This document shows positions 25,844-37,864 of a stretch of DNA of 64,000 bases, in pieces (positions within the stretch are counted from its first letter, which is position 1; every line of letters starts with the position of its first letter). The position numbers and the translations under genes were made by a program. The stretch is from Stenotrophomonas sp. SAU14A_NAIMI4_8. GTDB lineage: Bacteria > Pseudomonadota > Gammaproteobacteria > Xanthomonadales > Xanthomonadaceae. The notes under the pieces are model-generated. The model worked only from the letters and a program-made list of their open reading frames with translations. It was not told the DNA's origin and did no database searches. The stretch spans positions 2,645,680 through 2,709,679 of the forward strand of contig NZ_CP025999.1 of assembly GCF_003086695.1 (NCBI RefSeq), in the 5' to 3' direction.

Positions 25844-27259
25844 TCAAAGCGGCAGGCGTCGGGCGATGTAGTTGACCACATTGCCCACCGCGTCCGGATC
25901 GACGTTGGCCAACCCGATCACCACGTAACCCTGCTCGGGCAGCACCACGATGGCACTGTTCGACCCGGGTGCGCCGCCCTCGTGCCCGTACTGGCGCTGG
26001 CGGCCCTGCCCCTGTACCACGAAGCCGTAGCCATACCACCCTTTGTGGTTCTGTGCGCGCGTGGCCTGCTGCAGCAGCTCTGGCGCGACCAGTGCGCCGC
26101 TGCGCAGCGCTTCGCAGAACTTCAGCATGTCGCCGGCGGTGCTGTAGCCGCCGCCGGCGGACATGCCACGCCAGGGCAGCGTCTTCGTTTCGCGCGCCCA
26201 TTGCCCATCCACCCGAGTGTAGGCGACCGCACGCTGTGGAACGTCCACCGCTTCCGGCTCGAAGCCGGTGCCGGTCATGCCTGCCGGTCGCAGGATGCGC
26301 GCATCCACATAGTCGTAGTACGACTGGCCGGATACCGCCTCGATGAGGCGCCCGAGCACGATGAAGCCGTAGTTCGAGTAGCTGTCCTGACTGCCCGGCG
26401 TGAACTGCGGTGCATCCTTGGCGAAGCGCTGCACGTAGTCGTCCAGCGTCTTCAATGATGCGGAGTACTGTTCGAAATCATCCGCGAAGAAGTCGCCCAG
26501 GCCGCTGGTGTGGTTCAGCAGCTGCCGCACGGTCACCGCTTCGGCGACGGTCGTGTTCGGGTAGTCCGGCAGGTGTTTGCCGATCGTATCGTCCAGACCA
26601 AGCTTGCCGGCCTGCACCAGTTGGAGGATGGCAACCGCGGTGAACATCTTGTTGGATGAAGCCAGCCGGAAGCGGGTATGCGCCGCCACCGGCGTCTTCG
26701 CGACACGGTCGGCCAGCCCGCCCGTCCATTCCAGCAGCACGCGCCCGTTCTGCGCGACCAGTACGCTGCCGGACAGGGCATCGCGGGCCGCCAACGCATC
26801 CAGCTTCGTGCGCGCATCGGACATCAACTGCGGCAGCGGAACGCGGGCCGGCTGGTATTGCTTCGGCGTCGGCGTACCTTCCAGGTGGAACTGTTTCAGC
26901 TGCGCCGGATGGGCCGGATCCATCTGCGCGTGCACCAGCAGCGCGCGCTCGCTGCGCTCGCCCAGCACCAGCAGGGTGGTCTGCATTGGCGTGCTCTGCC
27001 GTACCTCCAGCAGCTTCAGCGGCCCGGTGGAGTCGCGGAATTCCAGATAGTCCTGCGGGGTGCTGCCTTCGGTCTTGGCATAGCGCTCGGCAAAGGACTG
27101 CAGCTGCTGCAGGCTGCCTGCATTGAACGCGGCCAGCCAGTCATCGGCGGCTGTGCGGGCATCGGGCGCCGGTGGGGCCGCGTTGGCGGTCTGCGTACAA
27201 AGTGAGGGCAACGTAAGCGCCAGGATCAACAGGCTTGTCAGACGAAAGCGCATGAACAT
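25844..27259 (-). CDS. Serine beta-lactamase-like hydrolase (class C/esterase fold)
   Basis: 471 residues from ATG 27259, supported by GAGGAAGT upstream. Signal peptide about 1-28. Residues 35-140 form an NTF2-like N-terminal domain. The hydrolase domain (about 150-470) has the SxxK nucleophile as ASSNKMFT, YxN as YSNYG, and a HEGG motif in place of KTG. Such proteins are esterases, DD-peptidases or peptidases more often than true beta-lactamases; the HxG variant argues against efficient beta-lactam resistance. Periplasmic. It follows the effector gene on the same strand after 58 bases, but no functional link is evident. Confidence 0.88.
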   Translation of the reverse strand: MFMRFRLTSLLILALTLPSLCTQTANAAPPAPDARTAADDWLAAFNAGSLQQLQSFAERYAKTEGSTPQDYLEFRDSTGPLKLLEVRQSTPMQTTLLVLGERSERALLVHAQMDPAHPAQLKQFHLEGTPTPKQYQPARVPLPQLMSDARTKLDALAARDALSGSVLVAQNGRVLLEWTGGLADRVAKTPVAAHTRFRLASSNKMFTAVAILQLVQAGKLGLDDTIGKHLPDYPNTTVAEAVTVRQLLNHTSGLGDFFADDFEQYSASLKTLDDYVQRFAKDAPQFTPGSQDSYSNYGFIVLGRLIEAVSGQSYYDYVDARILRPAGMTGTGFEPEAVDVPQRAVAYTRVDGQWARETKTLPWRGMSAGGGYSTAGDMLKFCEALRSGALVAPELLQQATRAQNHKGWYGYGFVVQGQGRQRQYGHEGGAPGSNSAIVVLPEQGYVVIGLANVDPDAVGNVVNYIARRLPL

Positions 27260-27317
27260 GGATACTTCCTCGCGTACCAAGTCTGTGGCCATCCTACGCT
27301 GCCACTCTCCCCCAGCA

Positions 27318-28954
27318 TCAGACCAGCGAGGGCCCTCGATTCTCGTGTTGGCGGGTGTCGATGGCCCATTGTTGCTCGCGCTGCAGGCTTTCACTCGACA
27401 GCTCACGAGCTGTCTCATCCATCGAGCGTGCGGGCTGCGCGGTATCAACACTGGCGCGTTCGCCGGGTATCAGACCGGCCACCCATAGTCGATCACCCGC
27501 CACCATCACCCGATCCACGCGCTCGGCACTCTGGATGCCGTTGCGCTTGGACTCCAGAACCGCTTGTAGAACATGGTCATCACCAACGGCATCCGGGGCG
27601 CCATCGCGAATGCGCTGGAACAACGCGGCATCGTTCGGCGACAGCGACGGGGCTGCGCTGCCGGGCTGCACCCACGCCAGTTCCGCTTGTTCAGATGCCG
27701 GCACTACTGGGTCGGCAACGGCCTGTTGCCGTGCCTGCACTTGGTCCGGCTGAAACTCGGTGCGGGTATAGGGTGGGCGCTGAGGCGGCCAGTTCTCGGC
27801 GCGATCGAACTCTGTGGTGGGAGCGTGCTCAATGCTACGGCAGCATCGTTGAGCTGGTGTCGCGCATCTCCATCGATGACACCGCCCGGTCGCAGCGGCA
27901 GGCCCTGATCCTGCTGGAAACTGCGCATTGCGGCCTGCATGTCTGCGTCATAGGTGCGCGCGGCACGCTCCTGGCGTTGGTTGGGTTCGGTCAGATAACC
28001 CAGCGCTTCAAGTTGGCGACGCATCTCGAACACCGGCTCCCCCCGCTCGCCGGGCTGCAGGTTGCCATCGGCGAGTGGGCCGGTCAGGTCGGTCACCGAT
28101 CTGCGCTTGAAGTCCGGGTCGAGTGTGAGCGTGTCCGCCCGCAAGCGCTGCATCAACGCCTCGTCGATGTGCCCGTTGGCCGGAATGATTCCGCGCTCGG
28201 TCTGAAAACGGAGTACGGCCTGCTCGGTGGATGCGCCGAAGTCTCCATCAGGCTTGATCTCGACATTGGCATTGTTGCGCATTCCCAGACGCTGGAGGTA
28301 CTGCTGTGCCTCGAACACGTGCTGGCTGGCGTCCCCACGGTGAAGGTCCATTGCGGCAACCGGCCCTTGGCTGGTCGGCACCGGCATTTGGAAGCCCGGC
28401 TGCTGTACACGCTGGACCAAGCCTGCCACCTCAGTCTCCCAACCGGTGGCCAATACGGCGATGCTGTCAGGATACGGGCTGCCATTGTTCAGCTCGCCAC
28501 CATTGACCGAGGCCCGTGCCTGCCGATAGTCAACATGATTGCTATTGATATGGTCCGACAGGCGCGCACCAAACATACCGTCGCGCATGCCAACAACCAG
28601 CACTTTCGTAGCGATTTCCGCTTCCGCCGCCCGTTCCGGATGTTCGGCCAACTCGCGACCCATGCCGAGTGCCTCACCCAGCCGTTCGTAGTTGTTCACA
28701 TGGGTAAGATGTGCAAAGCCACGACCGTAGTACTCTTCGCCACCAAAGTAACGAAGATCCACTGCCTGCTTCCTTCCCCAATCTTCCTCAGGTGCCGCGA
28801 AATCGCGCGATTCGTGCTGAGCTGTCGCCAGCACATACGCGATCTGCCGGTGATCGGTAATGCCATTATCGATGCAGGTCCGGACGATCATCGCCACCGA
28901 CTGATCACGGGTCAGGCCGAATCCGACGCTGCTTTTTCCATAGCCGTCACTCAT
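27318..28954 (-). pseudogene. Type IV secretion antibacterial effector (GH19, peptidoglycan-binding, XVIPCD), frameshifted
   Basis: Reading from ATG 28954 (AAGGAG upstream), residues 1-170 form a GH19 lysozyme/chitinase-like domain (AQHES with Glu48, YYGRGFAHLTHVNNY), followed by two peptidoglycan-binding repeats (about 205-280 and 300-375). The frame stops at 27704 with an unnatural tail. The frame shifted by one base is open from before 27850 to 27318 and encodes a linker (EFDRAENWPPQRPPYTRTEF) then a complete XVIPCD secretion signal: LSPNDAALFQRIRDG, DDHVLQAVLESKRNGI, LWVAGLIPGERASVD, and a Gln-rich end. A one-base loss near 27810-27860 would explain it. The layout matches X-Tfe XAC2609 of Xanthomonas citri. 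The truncated product would lack its secretion signal. Confidence 0.85.
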
Positions 28955-28998
28955 ATCTCAATACTCCTTGTACAGATCGATTCCGTTCGCTGCGGACG

Positions 28999-30087
28999 CT
29001 AATTCAGAAGCTCTGATTCGGTCGGGCGTTCACCGTTGCAGGTGTTGTAGCGGTGTTCCAGCAACGTGCGCGTTTCGCTTCCCCTGAGCTGGATAACCTT
29101 GTCCTCGCGCTCGCACGGACTGACTTGGGCGCGCAGAACAAACCTGCCGTTTTCGACACGGTCGATGTCCCGCCCACCAATGGCCGTTTCCAGCGCGCTT
29201 GCACGAACATAGCGATTGGCGTTGGCGTCGAGCAGGTAAAACGCATACACGGGGACGTTATAGACACCGTTGTTGTCCAACCAGACCTGCAGATCCGGCG
29301 CACCGTCTCCGTTCAGATCGGAGACTGTCAGCAGCTCGGCTACCTTTGCACCGGCGCCTGCACCCGCGCGGGTCAGCTGCGGCTGCACGCCGGTGACAGC
29401 GACGTTGCGAGCGCCGCGCGTCACCTTCATCGCCTCCACCTGACAGGTGGTCACGTTGTCCGTGCCACTACAATCGGCCACGTTGAAGGCCACCTGTAAT
29501 GGAGGCGAGATCACACCCTGACCAGGCTGCAGGATGATCCTGCCGTCGTCATCAGGCGCGGCGTCGGCTGTATAGGTGGCGCCCTGCGCTGGTGTGACTA
29601 GGACTGCTTTGGCTTCGGCGACCAGGGCTGCAGCCCCACTGCCCTGCAGCTGACGGGCGCGTAGCAACGTCATATGGGTGCGGCACTGCTGCGCATCCAG
29701 CTGGACCGCGGCATCCCCTGCCTGCGGGCATCTGCTGTCACGCTGGCCAAGCCACTGCCGCTGCAGATTGCGAAGCACGACCTGGTCAGCGACGGCCATC
29801 TTCGATCGTGCTGCAACGTAAGCTTCGTTAAGAGCGGTGTCATGGATCCTGAACTCAGCGTCGACACAGCGTTGGCGGGCGTCAAGCGCATTGGCGCTGG
29901 CCATGCATTGCCCGTACACCGGCGTAAGGTGTCGTGCATCACCAGCCAGGAGCTGAGCTCCGCTTGGCCGCTTCCGTGCCTCCGCCTGAGGTGCAGCGTG
30001 TACCGCAATGCACAAGCACGCGGCCAGAGTCAGCAGTGCCGCCGGAACTGCGATGCGCCGCCCGCGCACACGTTGAAACGTCAACAT
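28999..30087 (-). CDS. Periplasmic immunity protein for the GH19 effector (LprI-type domain plus XAC2610-like domain)
   Basis: 362 residues from ATG 30087 (GGAAGG upstream). A lipobox-like LAAC with Cys24 ends the signal, so it may be a lipoprotein. Residues 40-140 look like an LprI/DUF1311 lysozyme-inhibitor domain (CMASANALDARQRCVDAE, LQRQWLGQRDSRC). The C-terminal part (about 190-362) has VSDLNGDGAPDLQVWLDNNG, an EF-hand-like calcium loop, as in the XAC2610 immunity protein that inhibits XAC2609. It lies 44 bases upstream of the effector on the same strand, the usual immunity position. The frame is intact. Confidence 0.75.
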   Translation of the reverse strand: MLTFQRVRGRRIAVPAALLTLAACLCIAVHAAPQAEARKRPSGAQLLAGDARHLTPVYGQCMASANALDARQRCVDAEFRIHDTALNEAYVAARSKMAVADQVVLRNLQRQWLGQRDSRCPQAGDAAVQLDAQQCRTHMTLLRARQLQGSGAAALVAEAKAVLVTPAQGATYTADAAPDDDGRIILQPGQGVISPPLQVAFNVADCSGTDNVTTCQVEAMKVTRGARNVAVTGVQPQLTRAGAGAGAKVAELLTVSDLNGDGAPDLQVWLDNNGVYNVPVYAFYLLDANANRYVRASALETAIGGRDIDRVENGRFVLRAQVSPCEREDKVIQLRGSETRTLLEHRYNTCNGERPTESELLN

Positions 30088-30236
30088 ACGATGCCTTCCA
30101 TGGGGGCACTGGGCTGGCCCCGTGTTCTTCCGATGATGGATGCTGCCCGTTGCCGCGTCCACGTTCTGCCACGCCAGTCACAGCTTTCCATCGGCGGTAC
30201 CCAGGAGGCATCCAGAACACGACCCCAAGGGCATCG

Positions 30237-32765
30237 TCATTCCGGCAACGCATACGCCATCACGTAATCGCCCTTCGGGGTTTCCATGAAGTGGTGCCCG
30301 GCCGCGACGATCACGACATACTGCCGCCCGCCCTGCGCGTACACCATCGGGTTGGCCTGGCCGCCGGCCGGCAGCTTGGCATGCCACAGTTCCTTGCCGG
30401 TCTTCAGGTCGATGGCGCGCAGCAGATCATCGGTGGCGGCGGCGATGAAGATCAGTCCGCTGGCGGTCACCACGGCGCCACCATTGTTGGGCGTGCCGAT
30501 CTCGATCGGCAGGCCGGAACGGATACCGAACGGGCCGTTGCCGCGCGCGCTACCGAACGGGCGGTCCCACAGCAGCTTGCCACTGCGCAGGTCGATGGCG
30601 CGGATGCCGCCATAAGGGGGCTGCTTGCACAGCAGGCCAGTGAACGGCAGGCGCCAACCGGCATTGACGTCGATCGCATACGGCGTGCCGACCTGCGGGT
30701 CGCCTGCCCCTTCGGCACCGCCCTTGTTGTCGGCACGGATCTGTTCGCGCGGCAGCCAGCCCTTGCGGTCGGCTTCGGCACGCGGCACCAGCCGGTTGTA
30801 GTTGGGCATGTCGTTGTAGTTGGCCACGATGATGCCGCGCCGCGTATCGATGGCCACGCTTCCCCAGTCCGAGCCGCCGTTGTAGCCGGGGTATTCGATG
30901 GAGTGGCGGTCGCTGGTGGGCGGCGTATAGAACCCTTCGTAGTGCGCCTTGCGGAACTGGATGCGGCACACCAGCTGGTCGATGGGGGTCAGCCCCCACA
31001 TGTCACGCTCGGTCAGGTCATGGTCGCGGCGCAGCGTGTGGTACAGCGAAAACAGCTGGGTGGGCGAGCGCTGTTCGGGCTCCACCCCACCCTGCGGCAC
31101 CGGGCGCTCTTCGGCGGGCGTCAGCAGTTGGCCGTTGCGCCGGTCCAGGATGTACAGGTCGCCCTGCTTGGTGGGCAGCAGGATGGCCGGCACCTTGCCG
31201 GCCGCGGTCGGGTAATCGATCAGGCTGGCCTGCGATCCCAGGTCGTAATCCCAGACATCCTTGCGCACGGCCTGGAAATGCCAGGCGGGCTTGCCGGTGG
31301 TCACGTCCAGGGCCACCAGCGAGGTGGCGTAGCGGTTCTGGTTCTCGGTGCGCGAGCCGCTCCAATAGTCACCGGCCGAATTGCCCATCGGCAGGTAGAC
31401 CAGGCCCAGCTGCTCATCGCCGGTGGCCGTGGTCCACATGTTGGGGGTGCCGCGGGTGTAGGTCTGGTCGCGCGGCGGCAGGCCGCTGCGCTCGGGCTGG
31501 TCCATGTCCCAGGCCCAGCGCAGCTTGCCGGTCATCGCGTCGTAGGCCTGGATGACACCGGACGGCGCATCGCGGCGCTGGCCATCCAGCACCTGGTGGC
31601 CGGTGATGATCAGCCCCCGCACGATGGCCGGCGGCGAGGTGATGGACACATAGCCCGGCGGCACCTCGCCCATGCCCAGGGTGATGTCCACCTGGCCGTT
31701 GTTGCCGAAGGCGGCGCAGGGTCGTCCGGTATCGGCATCCACGGCAATCAGGCGGCCATCCAGCGTGCCTTCGATGATGCGGGCACTGCAGAACGGACGG
31801 CTGCCGTCTGCGGCTGCGCGGTGCATCGGGGTGGGCGGCGGCGCCGGCAGAGCCAGGTCGGCGGCCACATCGGCCAGCACGGCATCGGCCACCGTGGGCG
31901 CACTGGGCTGCTCGTAATAGGCCACGCCACGGCAGGCGGCGGTATAGGGAATGGAGGCGTCGCGCACCTTGGGATCGAAGCGCCAGACTTCATTGCCGCT
32001 GGCCGCGTCCAGCGCGATCAGCTGGTTGCGCGCGCTGCACAGGTACAGCCGGTTGCCGATCTTCAGCGGCGTGGTCTCGGCCCCCCAGCGCTTGCGGGGT
32101 ACGTCGCCGGTGCGGAACTGCCAGGCCAGCTGCAGCGTGCCCACGTTCTTCGGGGTGATCTGCTGCAGCGGCGAAAAACGCGTGGCCGCGTTGCTGCGGC
32201 CCCATGCCGCCCAGTCCTCTTCGGCAGGTTGGTCGGACGGCTGCAGCCCGGTGGTGTCGCGCGTGGGGTCCAGGCCGGCACTGACGGCGGCCTCGGGGTA
32301 TGGCTGGCGGCCGTCCACTTCGCCGTGTGGCGCAAAGGCCAGTGCAAAGGCGGCCACGAAGACCAGGATCAGCACACATCCAACGCTGCGCGACAGCCGC
32401 TTGGGCACCGGCGCGCGCAGGGTGGGCGCCACGAATGCCAGCACGATGCCCAGCGCGGTCACCATGCCCAGCCGCGGCACCCAGCGCCAGTAATCGCTGC
32501 CCGATTCCCACCAGGTCCACAGCACGGTGCCGACGAACAGCGCCGCGTAGACCAGCGCGCCACTGCGCCGATTGCCCCACAGCAGGATGCCGCTGGCCAG
32601 CAGGCCGGCACCGGCGATGGCGTAGTACCAGGAGCCGCCCAGGCTACCCAGCCACGCGCCTAGGCCACCGATGACCAGCCCCAGCACGACCAGCAGCAGG
32701 GCCAGCACGGTTACCAACGGATGGCGGGACACAGCGGGTGCGGCGGACTGCGGCGTGGCGGACAT
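30237..32765 (-). CDS. gcd: Membrane-bound PQQ-dependent dehydrogenase (glucose/quinate family)
   Basis: 842 residues. Five N-terminal membrane helices (about 14-135) carry the ubiquinone site. The periplasmic eight-bladed propeller (about 160-842) binds PQQ and oxidises glucose to gluconolactone, or quinate/shikimate in related enzymes. Family marks: DWAAWGRSNAATRFSPL, ETTPLKIGNRLYLCSARNQLIALDA, ITSPPAIVRGLIITGHQ, TPIDQLVCRIQFR, GGAVVTASGLIFIAAATDDLLRAIDL, and the end GDYVMAYALPE. Glucose as substrate is the most likely reading but not certain. It needs imported or endogenous PQQ; no pqq genes are nearby. Confidence 0.9.
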   Translation of the reverse strand: MSATPQSAAPAVSRHPLVTVLALLLVVLGLVIGGLGAWLGSLGGSWYYAIAGAGLLASGILLWGNRRSGALVYAALFVGTVLWTWWESGSDYWRWVPRLGMVTALGIVLAFVAPTLRAPVPKRLSRSVGCVLILVFVAAFALAFAPHGEVDGRQPYPEAAVSAGLDPTRDTTGLQPSDQPAEEDWAAWGRSNAATRFSPLQQITPKNVGTLQLAWQFRTGDVPRKRWGAETTPLKIGNRLYLCSARNQLIALDAASGNEVWRFDPKVRDASIPYTAACRGVAYYEQPSAPTVADAVLADVAADLALPAPPPTPMHRAAADGSRPFCSARIIEGTLDGRLIAVDADTGRPCAAFGNNGQVDITLGMGEVPPGYVSITSPPAIVRGLIITGHQVLDGQRRDAPSGVIQAYDAMTGKLRWAWDMDQPERSGLPPRDQTYTRGTPNMWTTATGDEQLGLVYLPMGNSAGDYWSGSRTENQNRYATSLVALDVTTGKPAWHFQAVRKDVWDYDLGSQASLIDYPTAAGKVPAILLPTKQGDLYILDRRNGQLLTPAEERPVPQGGVEPEQRSPTQLFSLYHTLRRDHDLTERDMWGLTPIDQLVCRIQFRKAHYEGFYTPPTSDRHSIEYPGYNGGSDWGSVAIDTRRGIIVANYNDMPNYNRLVPRAEADRKGWLPREQIRADNKGGAEGAGDPQVGTPYAIDVNAGWRLPFTGLLCKQPPYGGIRAIDLRSGKLLWDRPFGSARGNGPFGIRSGLPIEIGTPNNGGAVVTASGLIFIAAATDDLLRAIDLKTGKELWHAKLPAGGQANPMVYAQGGRQYVVIVAAGHHFMETPKGDYVMAYALPE

Positions 32766-32839
32766 CGTCGATCTCCGGGGGCAGCATGGCCTGTTATCCC
32801 ACCGTCGCTGTGAAGTGCGCGTGCGGTGAGCGCCGGATA

Positions 32840-32870
32840 CAACAACGCCGGCACGAGGCCGGCGTTGTTG
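32840..32870 (-). terminator. Strong hairpin downstream of gyrA
   Basis: Perfect 13-base stem CAACAACGCCGGC/GCCGGCGTTGTTG with a 5-base loop, 22 bases after the gyrA stop. It lacks a following T-tract, so it may act by blocking exonucleases as well as by terminating. Confidence 0.65.
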
Positions 32871-32891
32871 AGGTGACGTCGCGAAGCGGGC

Positions 32892-35591
<2,700 letters not shown>

Positions 35592-35772
35592 TCGGGTTCC
35601 GTTGTCTGGTAGCGGTCCAGTCCGGCGCAGCCCACTGCAGGAGGGGTCGTGCCGGAACCTCGATTCAACCTGCCGATACTACCACAACGGGCCGTTTTCC
35701 GCCCGTGTTTACGGGGGTTTTACCGGCACAAATCAGGAACTTAGGGGTAGCCGGGCGACGGAACGGCGAACC

Positions 35773-35795
35773 ATCCACGCATGGCGTGGATCTAC
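35773..35795 (-). repeat. SMAG-type palindrome
   Basis: 23-base GTAG-headed element (minus strand) identical in core to the one at 15126-15148, in the gyrA upstream region. Confidence 0.7.
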
Positions 35796-35820
35796 CGGCC
35801 CGGCCAGCCTGGTCGGGGCC

Positions 35821-35859
35821 GGGGTCAGATCCCTTTCCGCAGGAAAGGGCTCTGACCCC
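35821..35859. repeat. GGGGTCAGA long palindrome after mtnA
   Basis: Two 18-base arms, GGGGTCAGATCCCTTTCC and its near-complement, separated by three bases; one mismatch. It lies 10 bases after the mtnA stop and could fold into a very stable hairpin in the transcript. Its sequence differs from the SMAG elements. Confidence 0.7.
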
Positions 35860-35868
35860 GCCTGTCCG

Positions 35869-36933
35869 TCAGCCGCCGAAAGCGGCCCGCATGTTTTCCA
35901 CGGTCGGGTTCAGGATGACCCCGCGCTCGGTCACGATGGCGTCGATCAGCTCGCCCGGGGTCACGTCGAACACCGGGTTCCAGGCGGCGATGCCCTCGGC
36001 CACGGTGCGGGTACCGCCCACGCCGTACAGCTCGCCCGGGTCGCGCTGCTCGATCTCGATCTGGCTGCCGTCCACGGTATCCATGTCCACCGTGGACGAG
36101 GGTGCCACCACCATGAACTTCACCCCGTGGTGGCGGGCGGCGATGGCCAGCTGGTAGGTGCCGATCTTGTTGGCGGTATCGCCGTTGGCGCAGATGCGGT
36201 CGGCGCCGACGATCACCCACTGCACCGCACCGGTCTTCATCAGGTGCGAGGCGGCCGAATCGGCGATCAGGGTGGCATCGATGCCGTCCTGCTGCAGTTC
36301 CCACACGGTCAAGCGCGCGCCCTGCAGCCACGGCCGGGTTTCGCCGGCAAACACCCGGGCGATGCGCTGCTGGGCCATGCCCGCGCGGATCACGCCCAGG
36401 GCGGTGCCGAAACCGGCCGTGGCCAGCGAACCGGTGTTGCAGTGGGTCAGCACGCCGCTGCCGGTCTCGATCAGGCCCGCGCCCAGTGCGCCCATGTGGC
36501 GGTTGGCGGCCAGGTCTTCTTCGGCAATGGCCTGCGCCTCGGCTTCCAGCACGGCCTTCCAGTCGGCGCCGGCGGCGGACAGCGCGCGGCGCATGCGCGC
36601 CAGCGCCCAAGCCAGGTTCACTGCGGTCGGGCGCGAGGCATTCAGGCGCTGCAGCGCCGGTTCCAGCTGCTGCAGCGCATGCGCGCCGTCGGCGGCCTGC
36701 ACATCGCGCGCGGCCAGCACCACGCCCCAGGCCGCGGCGATGCCGATGGCCGGCGCGCCACGTACGGTCAGCGCATGGATGGCGGCGGCGACTTCGTCGC
36801 TGTCATGGCAGGCTACGTGTTCCACCACGAACGGCAGCTTGCGCTGGTCCAGCAGCTGCAGCGCGTCTCCGGTCCACAGGATCGGGCGGATATGGTCGTA
36901 ACGGGCGTAATCGAGATCGGTGGCAGTGTTCAT
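35869..36933 (-). CDS. mtnA: S-methyl-5-thioribose-1-phosphate isomerase
   Basis: 354 residues. Isomerises methylthioribose 1-phosphate to methylthioribulose 1-phosphate in methionine salvage. It belongs to the eIF2B-related family. [16 protein letters not shown] binds the sugar phosphate; the catalytic cysteine is in [20 protein letters not shown]; the catalytic aspartate is in [40 protein letters not shown] is the family's C-terminal block. No other mtn gene is adjacent. The start ATG at 36933 gives a conventional N-terminus. Confidence 0.95.
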   Translation of the reverse strand: MNTATDLDYARYDHIRPILWTGDALQLLDQRKLPFVVEHVACHDSDEVAAAIHALTVRGAPAIGIAAAWGVVLAARDVQAADGAHALQQLEPALQRLNASRPTAVNLAWALARMRRALSAAGADWKAVLEAEAQAIAEEDLAANRHMGALGAGLIETGSGVLTHCNTGSLATAGFGTALGVIRAGMAQQRIARVFAGETRPWLQGARLTVWELQQDGIDATLIADSAASHLMKTGAVQWVIVGADRICANGDTANKIGTYQLAIAARHHGVKFMVVAPSSTVDMDTVDGSQIEIEQRDPGELYGVGGTRTVAEGIAAWNPVFDVTPGELIDAIVTERGVILNPTVENMRAAFGG

Positions 36934-36979
36934 GCGCCCATTGTAGGGCCAGCCCCTGCCCCGTGGCCCTGCCGGGCGG

Positions 36980-37726
36980 TCAATTCACCGAGAATTCGGC
37001 CCGGCAGCCGCCGTCCACCCAGATCCCGTTGCGGTTCCAGCCCCAGGTCTGCCCTTCCACGCAGGCGGTGCCGGAAATCTGCCGCGACACCTCGGCGCCG
37101 GCGCTGATGCTGGCCCCGCAGAAGCGACGCCGCTTGGATTTGGATTCGCAGGTCAGCCGGCGCGGCATATCGACGAAGCGGCCCTGTTCGTCGGCCACCT
37201 CGAAATCGCCCTGGCAGCCACGGCTGGTCCAGATTTCATTGCGCTTGTAGCCCCAGCCCTGCCCTTCCCGGCACGGCAGCACCGACAACTGGCGCAGCAG
37301 CCGCACTGGCGCGCCGTCCAGCCGCACGGGGCAGCTCTGCGGCCGTCCGCTGGATTCGCAGCGCACCACGCGGCGCACCAGGCGCTTGCCGGTCTCGGGG
37401 CTGGCCGTCGTGGCCGCAGCACCGGCGGCCGGGCGTGCGCGGAACTCGGCGCGGCAGCCCAGGGTGACCCACACGCCGCTGCGGTCGGTGCCCCATTCGC
37501 TGCCGCGGATGCAGCTGTTGCTGGACAACTGCCGTACCAGGTCGACGCCATTGCTGACGTCCAGGTCGCAGTGCACCCAACCCATGTCGCGCGATTCACA
37601 GGTGATGACCTGGCCGTCATAACCGGTCTGCGCCGACGCCGGCAACGGCATGACCGCGCCCCATATCGCCATGGAGTACACCGGTGCCGCCACGACCGCC
37701 AACCACTTGACCAAAGCTTTCCCCAA
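36980..37726 (-). CDS. Secreted protein of three DUF3011 repeats
   Basis: 248 residues. Signal peptide about 1-32 (ASA). Three repeats follow at about 40-97, 119-176 and 190-247, each with CES near the start, a second Cys, a RQLS/RQIS strand, C(V/I/R)xG(Q/S)xWG, and a (V/I)W(V/T)xxGC(R/Q)(A/G)(E/D)F end. Four cysteines per repeat suggest disulfides. DUF3011 proteins are common in Xanthomonadaceae; the function is unknown, probably periplasmic. It follows the mtnA upstream region and is transcribed on its own. Confidence 0.85.
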   Translation of the reverse strand: MGKALVKWLAVVAAPVYSMAIWGAVMPLPASAQTGYDGQVITCESRDMGWVHCDLDVSNGVDLVRQLSSNSCIRGSEWGTDRSGVWVTLGCRAEFRARPAAGAAATTASPETGKRLVRRVVRCESSGRPQSCPVRLDGAPVRLLRQLSVLPCREGQGWGYKRNEIWTSRGCQGDFEVADEQGRFVDMPRRLTCESKSKRRRFCGASISAGAEVSRQISGTACVEGQTWGWNRNGIWVDGGCRAEFSVN

Positions 37727-37864
37727 CCGTGTCGATAACCACGCTGCCAGTGTCTGGCATCAGGCGTGATAAGAGCATCATCGTCGTTGCTGAATCAAGC
37801 GTGGAATGTGCTCGATCCGTTCAGGCGCTGCAGCGGCGCCGCGAAGAGCGCGCGCACGCCGCGC

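Noticed and set aside
25844..27259. Calling the serine hydrolase a beta-lactamase resistance gene
   Set aside because: It has HEGG in place of KTG and an NTF2-like N-terminal domain, typical of esterase or peptidase relatives.
27704..28954. Treating the first effector frame as a complete gene
   Set aside because: Its last 40 or so residues read out of character while the other frame continues smoothly into XVIPCD; a frameshift is the better explanation.
29934..32663. 909-codon plus-strand frame
   Set aside because: Antisense of the PQQ dehydrogenase; no recognisable motifs and typical shadow composition.
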